Positions 34,018 to 42,411 of a stretch of DNA of 58,044 nt are shown piece by piece. The stretch comes from Burkholderiaceae bacterium. Its GTDB lineage: Bacteria > Pseudomonadota > Gammaproteobacteria > Burkholderiales > Burkholderiaceae_E. The DNA lies in NCBI GenBank assembly GCA_023954135.1, contig JAMLIN010000026.1, positions 1 to 58,044 on the forward strand. The letters run 5' to 3'. The stretch's first letter is position 1. Each line of letters starts with the position of its first letter. Below the pieces are notes generated by a model. It made no database searches, had not been told where the DNA came from, and worked only from the letters and a program-made list of their open reading frames with translations. Position numbers and translations under genes: made by a program.

Positions 34018-34908
34018 ATGAGCCTCGAGAGCACGACTGGCGCGATGGACAGGACCACCGGCGGGTGGGTGAACGGCTTCATCGGCGTCGTCATCTTCGC
34101 CGGATCCCTGCCCGCCACCCGGGTAGCGGTCCTGGATCTCGATCCCGTATTCCTCACCTGCGCCCGGGCAGCGATCGCCGCTCTGGCGGGCCTGGCCATG
34201 CTGCTGATGCTGCGGCAGGCACGCCCGAGGACGGCGGAGCTTCCCTCCCTTGCCATCGTGGTGATGGGCGTCGTGATCGGCTTTCCCCTGCTCACCGCCC
34301 TTGCCTTGCGCCATGTGAGCTCCGCGCACTCGATCGTCTTCATCGGCCTGCTGCCGATATGCACCGCGATCTTCGGCGTCGTCCGCGGCGGCGAGCGCCC
34401 CCGCCCGGCCTTCTGGATCTTCGCCCTGGCGGGCAGCGGATTCGTCGCCGGCCATGCCGTCCGAGGCGGCATCGAGGCGTCGCCGACGGGCGATCTGCTG
34501 ATGCTGGCGGCGGTCGTCCTGTGCGGTCTCGGCTATGCCGAAGGCGCGCGCCTGTCGCGACGGCTCGGCGGCTGGCAGGTGATCAGCTGGGCACTGGTGA
34601 TCGCACTGCCGCTCATGCTTCCGCTGGCCTTCTTCACGATGCCCTCATCGTTCGCGGATGTCGGCGCGCCGGCATGGCTCGGTCTTGCCTACGTGTCGCT
34701 CTTTTCCATGCTGATCGGCTTCCTGTTCTGGTATCGCGGCCTCGCCGAAGGCGGCATCGCCGCTGTCGGCCAGCTGCAATTGCTCCAGCCCTTCATCGGC
34801 CTGGGCCTGGCGGCATCGCTGCTCGACGAAACGGTCAGCGCGACCATGCTCGCTGCAACGCTGGGCGCAGTGCTCTGCGTGGCCGGGGCGAAGCGGTTCG
34901 CGGGCTGA
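34018..34908 (+). CDS. EamA/DMT-family transporter
   Basis: A 296-residue inner-membrane protein with about ten hydrophobic helices and two EamA halves. Typical features are GFIGVVIFAGSLPATRVAVL at the first helix, ALALRHVSSAHSIVFIGLLP in the middle of the first half, and VSLFSMLIGFLFWYRGLAEG near the end of the second half. Such proteins mostly export amino acids or other small metabolites. ATG 34018 has GGAG at the right distance, while the longer frame reads into the promoter region. It is divergent from the MocR regulator, which probably controls it. Confidence 0.9.
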   Translation: MSLESTTGAMDRTTGGWVNGFIGVVIFAGSLPATRVAVLDLDPVFLTCARAAIAALAGLAMLLMLRQARPRTAELPSLAIVVMGVVIGFPLLTALALRHVSSAHSIVFIGLLPICTAIFGVVRGGERPRPAFWIFALAGSGFVAGHAVRGGIEASPTGDLLMLAAVVLCGLGYAEGARLSRRLGGWQVISWALVIALPLMLPLAFFTMPSSFADVGAPAWLGLAYVSLFSMLIGFLFWYRGLAEGGIAAVGQLQLLQPFIGLGLAASLLDETVSATMLAATLGAVLCVAGAKRFAG

Positions 34909-35050
34909 GGCGCATCTCATCGCCATCACGGACGACTCGCGAGATCGATTTGCTATCCTGAATCCGCAACGCCTTGCGCACGTGAGCAGCGCTGCGCCCC
35001 CAGGGCCAGCGGGCCCCGTGCGGTTACGACAACGATGGAGACGAAACAAG

Positions 35051-35464
35051 ATGAGCGATATCCAGTACCGGGCGGTCACGCCCGAGGGATGGCCCCGGGC
35101 ACGCGGTTATTCCCACGGCGTGGTCGCCCGCGCCACGACGCAGATCCGCATCGCCGGCCAGATCGGCATCGTTCCCGGACAGGCATCGGTCGACCCGGCC
35201 ACCGACTTCGGAACCCAGTGGGCTCTGGCGATGTCGAACCTGGTGGCCGTCCTGCGAGCGGCCGGCGCGGAGCCGGAGCACATCGTGATGCTGCGCGCCT
35301 ATGTCGCCGACATGGATGACTTCAGGAAGAACGGTCCGGCGATCGGCCAGGCATGGAGCCAGACCCTCGGCAAGCACTTCCCCGCCATGACGCTCGTGCA
35401 GGTCTCGGGCTTCGTCGACCCGCATGCGAGGGTGGAGATCGAAGGCGAGGCGCTCCTGCCCTGA
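35051..35464 (+). CDS. RidA/YjgF-family protein
   Basis: A 137-residue cytoplasmic protein of the RidA superfamily, whose best-known members hydrolyse reactive enamine/imine intermediates of PLP enzymes. Visible features are YSHGVVARATTQIRIAGQIG near the N-terminus, a helix FGTQWALAMSNLVAVLRAAG, and the C-terminal strand with PAMTLVQVSGFVDPHARVEIE. The arginine at which classical RidA binds the substrate carboxylate (V-R-V in the family) is represented by ARVEIE near the end. It stands alone between the exporter and the convergent dehydrogenase gene. ATG 35051 is the natural start. Confidence 0.88.
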   Translation: MSDIQYRAVTPEGWPRARGYSHGVVARATTQIRIAGQIGIVPGQASVDPATDFGTQWALAMSNLVAVLRAAGAEPEHIVMLRAYVADMDDFRKNGPAIGQAWSQTLGKHFPAMTLVQVSGFVDPHARVEIEGEALLP

Positions 35465-35497
35465 ACCCGGTTGTCGGCCCGAGGGATACCACCGGCC

Positions 35498-36484
35498 CTA
35501 GTCGGCCCGGAAGTTCTCGCCGGCAACCAGATGATTCGCCGGCTGGCCCGACAGGGCCAGGCCTACGTTCTCGGCGACGAATCGGGCGAGGATCCGGTTG
35601 CCGACCGCGCCGCTGATCCCCCCGACATGGGGCGTGATGAGCACGTTGTCCATCTCCCACAGGGCACTGCCCGCGGGCAGGGGTTCTTCCTCGAACACGT
35701 CGAGCGCAGCGGCGCGGATCTGCCCGCTTCTCAGCGCCTGCGTCAGGGCCTCGGTATCGACGATGTCCCCGCGCGCCACGTTGACGAGGACGGCCGAACG
35801 CTTCATCGCCGCGAACTGGGTCGCGCCGAACAGGCCGCGGCTCTCGGCGGTGGACGGCAGTGTCAGGACGACGAAATCGGCGGCGCCGAGTGCGTCCGGC
35901 AGCTGGTCGGGCGTGTACATCCGGTCGGCGAGCGGATGCGGACGGCCACTGCGGTTGATGCCTTCCACTCTGGTGCCGAAAGCCCTGGCGCGCGCGGCCA
36001 GCTCCTGGCCGATGCTTCCGAAGCCGACGATCAGCAGCGTGGATTCCAGCAATGCACCCAGGCTGGACCGAATCTCGCCGCTCCAGTGCCCGCGCGCCTG
36101 CGCGGCGTGGGCCTGCGGAAGACCTCGCACCCAGGCCAGCAGCAGCGCCATCGTATGCTCCGCCACCGCCGGCGACCGGCTGGGACCGGCGGTGGCGACC
36201 CTGACATGGGCCGGTACGCCGAGACTCTCGAGCCGGTCGTAGCCAGCCGTCAGCAACTGGATCAGCCGAACGGATTCGGCACGATGCAGAGCCTGTGCAA
36301 GCCCGGCCGAGTAGACCTGGTTCATCATGACCAGGACCGTCGTCCCCTCCAGCCGATCCAGCACCTCGGCCTCCGACCGGGCCTCGACGACCTCCACGCC
36401 GGGCAGATCTCGTAACGCCGAGGCCACGACGTCGGTCCCCATGGCCGACATGACCACGACGCGCTTTGCGCTCCGGCTGGACAT
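35498..36484 (-). CDS. D-isomer-specific 2-hydroxyacid dehydrogenase
   Basis: An NAD(P)-dependent dehydrogenase/reductase of 2-oxo- and 2-hydroxy acids. The 328-residue product has the nucleotide-binding loop LLIVGFGSIGQELAARARAF and the three catalytic positions of the family: Arg in VNVARGDIVD, Glu in FEEEPLPAGS and His in TPHVGGISG. ATG 36484 has a GGAGA site nine bases upstream; the frame continues far upstream through mazF but that part is not coding in this frame. The physiological substrate is unknown. It lies 29 bases downstream of the mazF stop, so read-through is possible. Confidence 0.91.
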   Translation of the reverse strand: MSSRSAKRVVVMSAMGTDVVASALRDLPGVEVVEARSEAEVLDRLEGTTVLVMMNQVYSAGLAQALHRAESVRLIQLLTAGYDRLESLGVPAHVRVATAGPSRSPAVAEHTMALLLAWVRGLPQAHAAQARGHWSGEIRSSLGALLESTLLIVGFGSIGQELAARARAFGTRVEGINRSGRPHPLADRMYTPDQLPDALGAADFVVLTLPSTAESRGLFGATQFAAMKRSAVLVNVARGDIVDTEALTQALRSGQIRAAALDVFEEEPLPAGSALWEMDNVLITPHVGGISGAVGNRILARFVAENVGLALSGQPANHLVAGENFRAD

Positions 36485-36513
36485 GATTTCTCCTGTTCGA
36501 GCGGAACGGGCAG

Positions 36514-36834
36514 TCAAGGCGCGAACATGGCCTGGAGCGTCCGCAGCGTCGATGACAACGTCGATGGGCGCAACGCGCCCAGTCGCTTCACCAGTCGCGC
36601 ACGATCGAGCGTACGGATCTGGTCGAGGACGATCAGACCCTGCTTGCCCTGGAAGCCGAGCGGAATCCGGAACCGGGCCGGCCGCGATCCCGTGGTCATC
36701 GGCGCGACGATCACGGTCCTCAGGTGCGCGTTCATCTCGTTCGGCGAGATCACGACGCACGGCCGAGTCTTCTGGATCTCGCTGCCCACCGTCGGGTCGA
36801 GTTGCGCCAGCCAGATCTCGCCGGTCCTCATCAC
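36514..36834 (-). CDS. mazF: MazF/PemK-family mRNA interferase toxin
   Basis: A 106-residue type II toxin predicted to cleave mRNA. Family motifs are GEIWLAQLDPTVGSEIQKTRP with the nucleic-acid-binding P-V-G-S-E-I-x-K-T-R-P loop, CVVISPNEMN, VIVAPMTTGSRP and LIVLDQIRTLDRARLVKRLG. Length is typical. It overlaps the mazE stop by four bases and is read second, as usual for antitoxin-first modules. Confidence 0.93.
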   Translation of the reverse strand: MMRTGEIWLAQLDPTVGSEIQKTRPCVVISPNEMNAHLRTVIVAPMTTGSRPARFRIPLGFQGKQGLIVLDQIRTLDRARLVKRLGALRPSTLSSTLRTLQAMFAP

Positions 36835-37079
36835 CAGACGAGCTGGTCGTCGCCTTCGTTGGCGACCTCGGGCCAGACCAGCGCATCCTCGCCTTGCTCG
36901 GCAAGCCGCTGGGCATCTTCAGCCCACCCTTCGCGCTGATTGCGTCGGACCGGCCGGATCTCGATCACGCCGTCACGCACCCGGAGCTCGGCCGTCCCCT
37001 CGAGGCCGACCTGCGCCAGGATCGGCTTGGGAATCAGCACGCCCTGCGAGTTTCCCATCTTTCGGATGGCCACTTCCAC
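36831..37079 (-). CDS. mazE: MazE-like antitoxin (AbrB fold)
   Basis: The antitoxin of the adjacent mazF. The N-terminal DNA-binding AbrB/MazE domain has EVAIRKMGNSQGVLIPKPIL. The C-terminal toxin-binding tail is acidic and ends in ALVWPEVANEGDDQLVW. I prefer the GTG at 37079 (82 residues) because GGAG lies six bases upstream and the conserved domain begins there; the open frame reaches 37157 but adds no family sequence. The operon promoter candidate is at 37110-37138. Confidence 0.88.
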   Translation of the reverse strand: MEVAIRKMGNSQGVLIPKPILAQVGLEGTAELRVRDGVIEIRPVRRNQREGWAEDAQRLAEQGEDALVWPEVANEGDDQLVW

Positions 37080-37109
37080 GATCTTCTCCACCAACGCGAT
37101 GTAAGCACA

Positions 37110-37138
37110 ATGGTAGCACACGAAGCGGGCCGACTCAA
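37110..37138 (-). promoter_or_regulatory. Promoter for mazEF
   Basis: On the minus strand, TTGAGT (37133-37138), a 17-base spacer and TACCAT (37110-37115) preceded by TG (extended -10) sit about 30 bases upstream of the mazE GTG. Two copies of GTGCT near the -10 could form part of an autoregulatory operator. Confidence 0.5.
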
Positions 37139-37281
37139 TGCAACGACAGATGGCCACCGAGCCTCAGGCCATCGCGCATGCTCAATACGAGCAGCAAGAA
37201 GTTCACTGCCCCGTCGGAAGCTCGGTAGCCTGGACCGCATGGAAGACCGCGTCGAATACTGGCCTCGATGCCAGCCTGATT

Positions 37282-38730
37282 GAGCGTTACCGCTTATTTC
37301 GTCGGCCCTGAACAACTCAGTTTTGCACTGCCACGGCTCCTGGCGCGGCCGTCGCCTCGATGGAACTCGCCGCGACGAGCCATCCGACGAAGGCAACAAG
37401 AAGTACCCGCAGGTACGCCAGGATCATCCGCAGGTTATGGCCGGCGCCGCACAGCACTGCGTGGATGGCATCACCCATCTCACCCTTGAGCCAGTTCCGG
37501 CCCAGCAGCCCGTCGGTCTTCATGTGTCCGATCATCGGCTCGACCACCTGGCGGCGCCTGAGCAGGCGCTTGAGCTTCGCCGGCAGCTTGCGGGTGTGGC
37601 TCAGCAGCAGCCGCGCGCCGCAGGCCGGGACGACGCCCTTGTAGCCACGATCGGCCAGCACGATGGCCGGCGTCGTCTCGGTGAGCACCTGCACCTGCTC
37701 GAGCGCACTGTCGACCGTGTGCCCGTCGTACGGATTGCCCGGCATCGAGCGCATGCCGACCACGATCCCTTCGCGGGCGGTCACCGCCACCGAGACCTTC
37801 ACGCCGAACTCGTACGGGGTGCGGGCCTTCCCTTTCGCGATGCACTCGACCTCCGGAGCATGCAGCGCGTAGAGCTTGTTCTTGGAGTCACGCCGCTGTG
37901 CATACAGCCGTCGGGCTGTCGCCAGTCGGGCAAGCAGCGCCTCCGGGATCTCCCTGGGCGCCTTGCGATCGACATCGCGGATGACCCGGCCCAGCCAGGT
38001 GCGCAGCTTCCTGAGCTGCTTGTGCATGCGCCGGTACTGGCGCGCATGGGCGTAGCGCCCCGCCTGGTGCTCGGCCGCCGGGCCTACCCGCGCGTAGCTC
38101 TGCCGAAGCACGATGCCGCAATCCTGCGCCGCTTCGACCAGCTGCTCGCGTGCCCGGTTGAGCAAGCGGCTATCGGTCGGATGCGCAATCGCCTTCTCCT
38201 GCACCGTCGTGTCGAGCACGATCGTCGACAGGCTCACCCGCTTGAGCACGCCACCCGCCCTGGCCGCCTCGATCGTCTGCGTGAGCAGCCACTCGACACC
38301 CGCCTCGCCGATCCGCTGGCGCCAGCGCACCAGGCTCGACGGATCGCACGGCAGTTCATGGCGGAAGTACCGCTCGCCACAGAAGTGCTGCCAGTAAGGG
38401 TTCTCGACCCAGCGCTCGACGACGTCCTCGTCGCTCAGCGCGAACGTGTGCTTGAGGTACAGCAACCCGGCCACCAGCCGCGTCGGCAGCGCCGGGCGCC
38501 CGGTCGTGGAGACGAACTGCCCACCGAACTCGCGCTCGAACACCGACCAGTCGATCAGCTCGGCCAGGCGAACCAGCTCGTGCCGGGCGTCGATGAGGTT
38601 GACCAGTTCCAGTCGGAACAGATCGTGGTCGGTGGCCGCTGGCGGCGTCTTCGGACCCATGGACTGCGCTCGCGAGTTTGCAAGGAAACAAATCGATTAC
38701 AGCCGAATCCTGCAAACCGCGCTACCGCTC
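37282..38730 (-). mobile_element. IS5-family insertion sequence
   Basis: A 1449-bp element with one transposase gene. The ends carry imperfect terminal inverted repeats, GAGCGTTACCGC at 37282-37293 and, read inward on the other strand, GAGCGGTAGCGC at 38719-38730 (10 of 12 matches). Flanking bases (GATT left, ATCG right) do not form a clear target duplication, so the ends or the flanks may have changed, or my end assignment is off by a few bases. It lies between mazEF and the HU gene. Confidence 0.75.
37317..38660 (-). CDS. IS5-family transposase
   Basis: A complete 447-residue DDE transposase. The N-terminal DUF772-like region contains LPTRLVAGLLYLKHTFALSD and NPYWQHFCGERYF. The DDE catalytic core has the first Asp in IVLDTTVQEKAI, the second in IVLADRGYKGV and the Glu in VVEPMIGHMKTDG. 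The C-terminal RNWLKGEMGDAIHAVLCGAG block is typical of the group. There is no frameshift or internal stop, so the element may be active. The codon bias fits the high-GC host, suggesting residence in similar genomes. Confidence 0.94.
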   Translation of the reverse strand: MGPKTPPAATDHDLFRLELVNLIDARHELVRLAELIDWSVFEREFGGQFVSTTGRPALPTRLVAGLLYLKHTFALSDEDVVERWVENPYWQHFCGERYFRHELPCDPSSLVRWRQRIGEAGVEWLLTQTIEAARAGGVLKRVSLSTIVLDTTVQEKAIAHPTDSRLLNRAREQLVEAAQDCGIVLRQSYARVGPAAEHQAGRYAHARQYRRMHKQLRKLRTWLGRVIRDVDRKAPREIPEALLARLATARRLYAQRRDSKNKLYALHAPEVECIAKGKARTPYEFGVKVSVAVTAREGIVVGMRSMPGNPYDGHTVDSALEQVQVLTETTPAIVLADRGYKGVVPACGARLLLSHTRKLPAKLKRLLRRRQVVEPMIGHMKTDGLLGRNWLKGEMGDAIHAVLCGAGHNLRMILAYLRVLLVAFVGWLVAASSIEATAAPGAVAVQN

Positions 38731-38781
38731 ATCGCCCCAAGCGCCAGTGCCGGCGCGGGAGTTCGAGTTGTTCAGGACGAA

Positions 38782-39084
38782 CTATTTCGCCGCTTTGCGT
38801 GCCGCACGCTTCGGGTCGACCGCATTGCGGAACGCGGTACCGGGCGTGAACTTGGGCACCTTGGATGCCGGAATCTTCACCGCTTCGCCGGTGGCCGGGT
38901 TGCGCCCCTTGCGGGCAGCCCGCTTGGCCTGCTTGAAGGTGCCGAACCCGACGAAGCTCGCATCCTCGCCCTTCTTCACCGCGGCGATGATGGACGAGAA
39001 CACGGAATCCAGGATGCGCGAGGCACCGGCTTTGGTGAGGTCGTGCTCCTCGGCAAGCTTCTCGACGAGTTCGATTCGATTCAT
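38782..39084 (-). CDS. hupB: DNA-binding protein HU
   Basis: A nucleoid-associated dimeric protein that bends DNA. The 100-residue product has the HU N-terminal helices (MNRIELVEKLAEEHDLTKAG), the SFVGFGTFKQAKRAARKGRN core and the flexible arm with RNPATGEAVKIPASKVPKF. It ends in an alanine- and lysine-rich tail (RKAAK). AGGAG lies eight bases before ATG 39084. It is downstream of three tRNA genes on the same strand, with its own promoter candidate in between. Confidence 0.93.
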   Translation of the reverse strand: MNRIELVEKLAEEHDLTKAGASRILDSVFSSIIAAVKKGEDASFVGFGTFKQAKRAARKGRNPATGEAVKIPASKVPKFTPGTAFRNAVDPKRAARKAAK

Positions 39085-39126
39085 GGCATGGCTCCTTGAA
39101 AGATGCCCGGGTTGGGAAAGCTCGCA

Positions 39127-39155
39127 AGGGTACCCGCCTCGCCGAGCCCGGACAA
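39127..39155 (-). promoter_or_regulatory. Promoter for the HU gene
   Basis: On the minus strand, TTGTCC (39150-39155), a 17-base spacer and TACCCT (39127-39132) lie about 43 bases upstream of the HU start. The -35 overlaps a perfect CCCGG-N4-CCGGG style hairpin that may belong to the end of the tRNA transcript. Confidence 0.45.
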
Positions 39156-39206
39156 CCGGGAATTCTCGGGGAGATAGTGCGTGGGACCGGGAGAAGGAAG
39201 GATGGG

Positions 39207-39282
39207 TGGGGTGGCTGATGGGACTCGAACCCACGACAACCGGAATCACAATCCGGGACTCTACCAACTGAGCTACAGCCAC
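39207..39282 (-). tRNA. tRNA-His (GUG)
   Basis: A full cloverleaf on the minus strand. Acceptor GTGGCTG pairs with CAGCCAC, the discriminator is C and CCA is encoded. The anticodon loop TTGTGAT gives GUG. The base before position 1 is G (39283), the G-1 required by histidyl-tRNA synthetase. T-arm GGTTCGAGTCC is normal. Confidence 0.97.
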
Positions 39283-39292
39283 CACTTGAAAC

Positions 39293-39369
<77 letters not shown>

Positions 39370-39422
39370 CTTCCTGCCGGGCGCCGGGGCGTCTTTTCGC
39401 CTGGTATGCGAATTCGGGAGCT

Positions 39423-39499
<77 letters not shown>

Positions 39500-39509
39500 A
39501 AGGAACGAG

Positions 39510-39515
39510 ATTGTA
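39510..39515 (-). promoter_or_regulatory. -10 element for the tRNA cluster
   Basis: A minus-strand TACAAT lies ten bases upstream of the tRNA-Pro 5' end, the right distance for a short leader. No good -35 is seen 17 bases upstream (GCGCAA-like only). Confidence 0.45.
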
Positions 39516-39588
39516 GCCCAAGATCAGCCGCTTTGCGCCAGATCGCAGGAATGCGAGCCGCTTGCCCCCGGCTCCCAGGGGGCGTCCC

Positions 39589-40827
39589 TCATCTGCTCAG
39601 GATGTGAATCGCGAGCGCTGCCTCCTCGATACCCTGGAAGCCGCCGCCATTCTCCTGAATCGCATGGCGCGCGCCCTGCACTTGCCGCGCGCCGGCTTCC
39701 CCGCGCAACTGCATGACCAGCTCGTGGATCTGGCCGATTCCGGTCGCACCCAGCGGATGCCCTTTGGATTCGAGACCGCCGGAGGTGTTGATGGGCATGC
39801 GTCCGCCCAGCGTGAATTCGCCGCGCTCGGCAGCGGGGCCGCCTTGGCCCAGCGGTGCCAGCCCAAGGTTCTCGGCCTGGAGGATCTCCCCCATTGCCGA
39901 GGCATCGTGGACCTCGGCCACATCCATGTCCTCGGGGCCCAGGCCGGCCCGCTCGTAGGCCTCGAGCGCAGCGAGGCGACCGATGCTCTTCTCGGGCTCG
40001 TCGACACGACGATGGGTGAAGCTGCGGATCACGCTCGCCGCGACCCGGACGCAACGGCCGCGGTCGGCGCCGATGCGCCGCAGCCCTTCCTCGGTGCAGA
40101 GGATCGCGGCGGCCGCGCCGTCGGATAGCGGCGAGCACATCGGCAGCGTGATCGGATACGTGATCGGTGGTGCCGAGAGGACCTCGTCGATGGAGAACGG
40201 CTTGCGGAACTGCGAATAGGGGTTGTGCACCGAATGCATGTGATTCTTGGACGACACCGCGGCGATCTGGCGCTGCGTCGTGCCGTAGGTCTTCATGTGA
40301 TGACGGCAAAGCGCCGCATAGACCGACATGAAACGGCTGAAAGGCCTGTCGGATTCCGATCCGGGCGGTGGCTCGATGCCTTCGCCCAGCTTCATCAGAT
40401 TCTCGAAATTCTCCTCGACACGCGACACATCCCATCCGCCCTCGAAGATGGCAAACGACTTCACCTTGTCCGGAATGTTCATCTTCTCGGCGCCGATCGC
40501 CAGGGCGACGTCGCAGGCGCCTGCGGCAAGCCGCTGCACCGCCAGGTGCACCGCAGTGCTGCCCGACGCGCATGCGTTCTCGACGTTGAACACCGGGATG
40601 CCCTCGATCCCGATCTTGCTGAACACGACCTGCCCCGGAATCGAGGTCTGACCCTGCAGCGGCCCATTGGTGATACCTGCGTAGAAGGCTGCCTCGATCG
40701 CATCGCGACCGCAGCCCGCGTCCTTCAATGCGCCGCGCAAGGCCTCGCCCGCGAGATCGTCGATACTGCGATCGACGTGCCGCCCGAAAACCGTCATCGC
40801 GACGCCGGCGATGTAGATGTTGCCCAT
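39589..40827 (-). CDS. Thiolase-family acyl-CoA acetyltransferase (SCP-x type)
   Basis: Probably cleaves a 3-oxoacyl-CoA with CoA, or catalyses a related carbon-carbon step. The 412-residue product has the nucleophile Cys in NVENACASGSTAVHLA (near residue 88), the His-Asp pair EVHDASAMGE and GHPLGATGIGQIHELVMQLR near the end. As in SCP-x thiolases, the usual NEAFA box is replaced by an HD motif and the second conserved Cys is not seen (ENGGG instead). A very strong AGGAGGGG precedes ATG 40827, and a longer frame to 40872 is unlikely. It is the last gene of the catabolic unit, before the tRNA cluster. Confidence 0.9.
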   Translation of the reverse strand: MGNIYIAGVAMTVFGRHVDRSIDDLAGEALRGALKDAGCGRDAIEAAFYAGITNGPLQGQTSIPGQVVFSKIGIEGIPVFNVENACASGSTAVHLAVQRLAAGACDVALAIGAEKMNIPDKVKSFAIFEGGWDVSRVEENFENLMKLGEGIEPPPGSESDRPFSRFMSVYAALCRHHMKTYGTTQRQIAAVSSKNHMHSVHNPYSQFRKPFSIDEVLSAPPITYPITLPMCSPLSDGAAAAILCTEEGLRRIGADRGRCVRVAASVIRSFTHRRVDEPEKSIGRLAALEAYERAGLGPEDMDVAEVHDASAMGEILQAENLGLAPLGQGGPAAERGEFTLGGRMPINTSGGLESKGHPLGATGIGQIHELVMQLRGEAGARQVQGARHAIQENGGGFQGIEEAALAIHILSR

Positions 40828-40852
40828 GTCGTTCCCCTCCTGAGAGATGGAT

Positions 40853-42406
40853 TCAGATCTTGCGTTGCTCACCCTGCCAGTACCGTTCGCGCAGGTCCTT
40901 CTTCAATACCTTGCCGACCGGGCTGCGCGGCAGCGTGGCGACGAAGTCCACGCTCTTGGGCGCCTTCACGGAGCCGAGCCTGTCCTTGCAAAGCGCGATG
41001 ATCTCCTCGGGGGTCGTGCTATGGCCCACATTGAGCTCGACCACGGCCTTCACCGCCTCGCCCCATTCCTCGTGGGGTACGCCGATCACCGCACAGTCCT
41101 GCACTGCCGGATGAGACCAGATCACCTGCTCGACTTCGCTCGGATACACGTTGAAGCCGCCGCTGATGATCATGTCCTTCTTGCGATCGGTGATGTGCAG
41201 GTAGCCTTCGGCATCGAAATGGCCAATGTCGCCGGTGTGCAGCCAGCCGTCGACGATGGTCTTCGCAGTCTGCTCCGGTGCCTTGTAATAGCCTTTCATG
41301 ACCAGGTCACCCTGCACGCAGATCTCCCCGGTTTCACCCCGCGACAGCACCTCACCCTCCTCGTTCAGGATCTCGACGCGAACGAGCGGACAGGGGCGGC
41401 CGACTGAAGACAGCCGCTCGTCCGGTGCCAGCTTGCCGTCGACGAAGTGCTCGCTCGGCGTCAGGAAAGCGATCGACGCAGGCGCCTCCGTCTGCCCGTA
41501 ACCCTCCATCATGACGGGGCCGAATACCTCGATCGCCCGTTTCAGCTTGTCCACCGACATGGGCGCGGCGCCGTACAGCAAGTACCTGAGGGATGAAAAA
41601 TCCCGCTCCTCGATTCCAGGCACGTCGAGCAGGCGGTAGATTACCGTCGGCGGCAGGAAGAACTCGGTGATCCGGTGCCTGGCGATTGCATCGAGCAGCA
41701 GCTTCGGATCCGGCTTCTCGATCACCACCACCGTACCCCCGCGCGCGGTGCACGGGATCGAGAGCAGCCCCGCGGTGTGCGTCATCGGAGCGGCCGCCAG
41801 GTTCACCGGCCGCTCTGACGGGTACGCGCAGGCGATCATGTACTGCGCGAAATAGGTCTGCATCGAACGGTGCGTGTTCATCACGCCCTTCGGCAAGCCG
41901 GTGGTCCCGCCCGTAGCGGAGATCGCCACCACGTCTTCCATGTCGTAGTCCACCCGCGGCACGGTGGACGGATGGTCCGCGCTCCACGTCGTGAGCGAGG
42001 GAGCCCATTCGGTATCGGCGTCGATGCACACCAGGAGCCTGATCTTCGGCAGACGAGGACGCAGCGCGTCGATCACCTCCTTGTAAGCCTTGGTGAAGAA
42101 CAGCACCTCGCAGTCGAACTGGTCGAGGATGAACTGGCTGTTCTCGGGCGGGCTGTGCCCGCTGACGGGAATCCAGGTCAATCCGGCACGCCAGATCCCC
42201 AATGTGCATATCCAGGCCGTGACGTCATTGCCCGCCCAGACGGCCGCTTTCGCACCCTTGCCGAACCCGGCCGCTATCAGCCCATTGGCCAATCGACAGG
42301 AAAGCTCTCCTGCTTCCTGAAACGAGCAGGCTCGTTCGCCCTGGACATAGGCGACACCCCGAGGATTGGTTCCCCACCCTCTGTCGAAGAAATCGATGAT
42401 CGCCAT
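40853..42406 (-). CDS. AMP-dependent acyl-CoA synthetase
   Basis: Activates an organic acid to its CoA ester. The 517-residue product has the phosphate loop AISATGGTTGLPKGVMNTHR, the GYGQTEAPA motif, WLHTGDIGHFDAEGYLHITD, and the hinge DRKKDMIISGGFNVYPSEVE. The catalytic Lys is in PRSPVGKVLKKDL. It is closely similar to the ligase at 52851 (shared AAPMS-DKL, RKKDMI-GGFNV, AVKDCAVIGVP-like stretches), so the two are paralogues. It starts five bases after the less GC-rich thiolase gene, and the SCP-x thiolase follows after 25 bases, so all three are probably cotranscribed. Confidence 0.93.
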   Translation of the reverse strand: MAIIDFFDRGWGTNPRGVAYVQGERACSFQEAGELSCRLANGLIAAGFGKGAKAAVWAGNDVTAWICTLGIWRAGLTWIPVSGHSPPENSQFILDQFDCEVLFFTKAYKEVIDALRPRLPKIRLLVCIDADTEWAPSLTTWSADHPSTVPRVDYDMEDVVAISATGGTTGLPKGVMNTHRSMQTYFAQYMIACAYPSERPVNLAAAPMTHTAGLLSIPCTARGGTVVVIEKPDPKLLLDAIARHRITEFFLPPTVIYRLLDVPGIEERDFSSLRYLLYGAAPMSVDKLKRAIEVFGPVMMEGYGQTEAPASIAFLTPSEHFVDGKLAPDERLSSVGRPCPLVRVEILNEEGEVLSRGETGEICVQGDLVMKGYYKAPEQTAKTIVDGWLHTGDIGHFDAEGYLHITDRKKDMIISGGFNVYPSEVEQVIWSHPAVQDCAVIGVPHEEWGEAVKAVVELNVGHSTTPEEIIALCKDRLGSVKAPKSVDFVATLPRSPVGKVLKKDLRERYWQGEQRKI

Positions 42407-42411
42407 CTGTC

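Noticed and set aside
37278-38734. A target-site duplication around the IS5 element
   Set aside because: The four flanking bases (GATT and ATCG) do not match.
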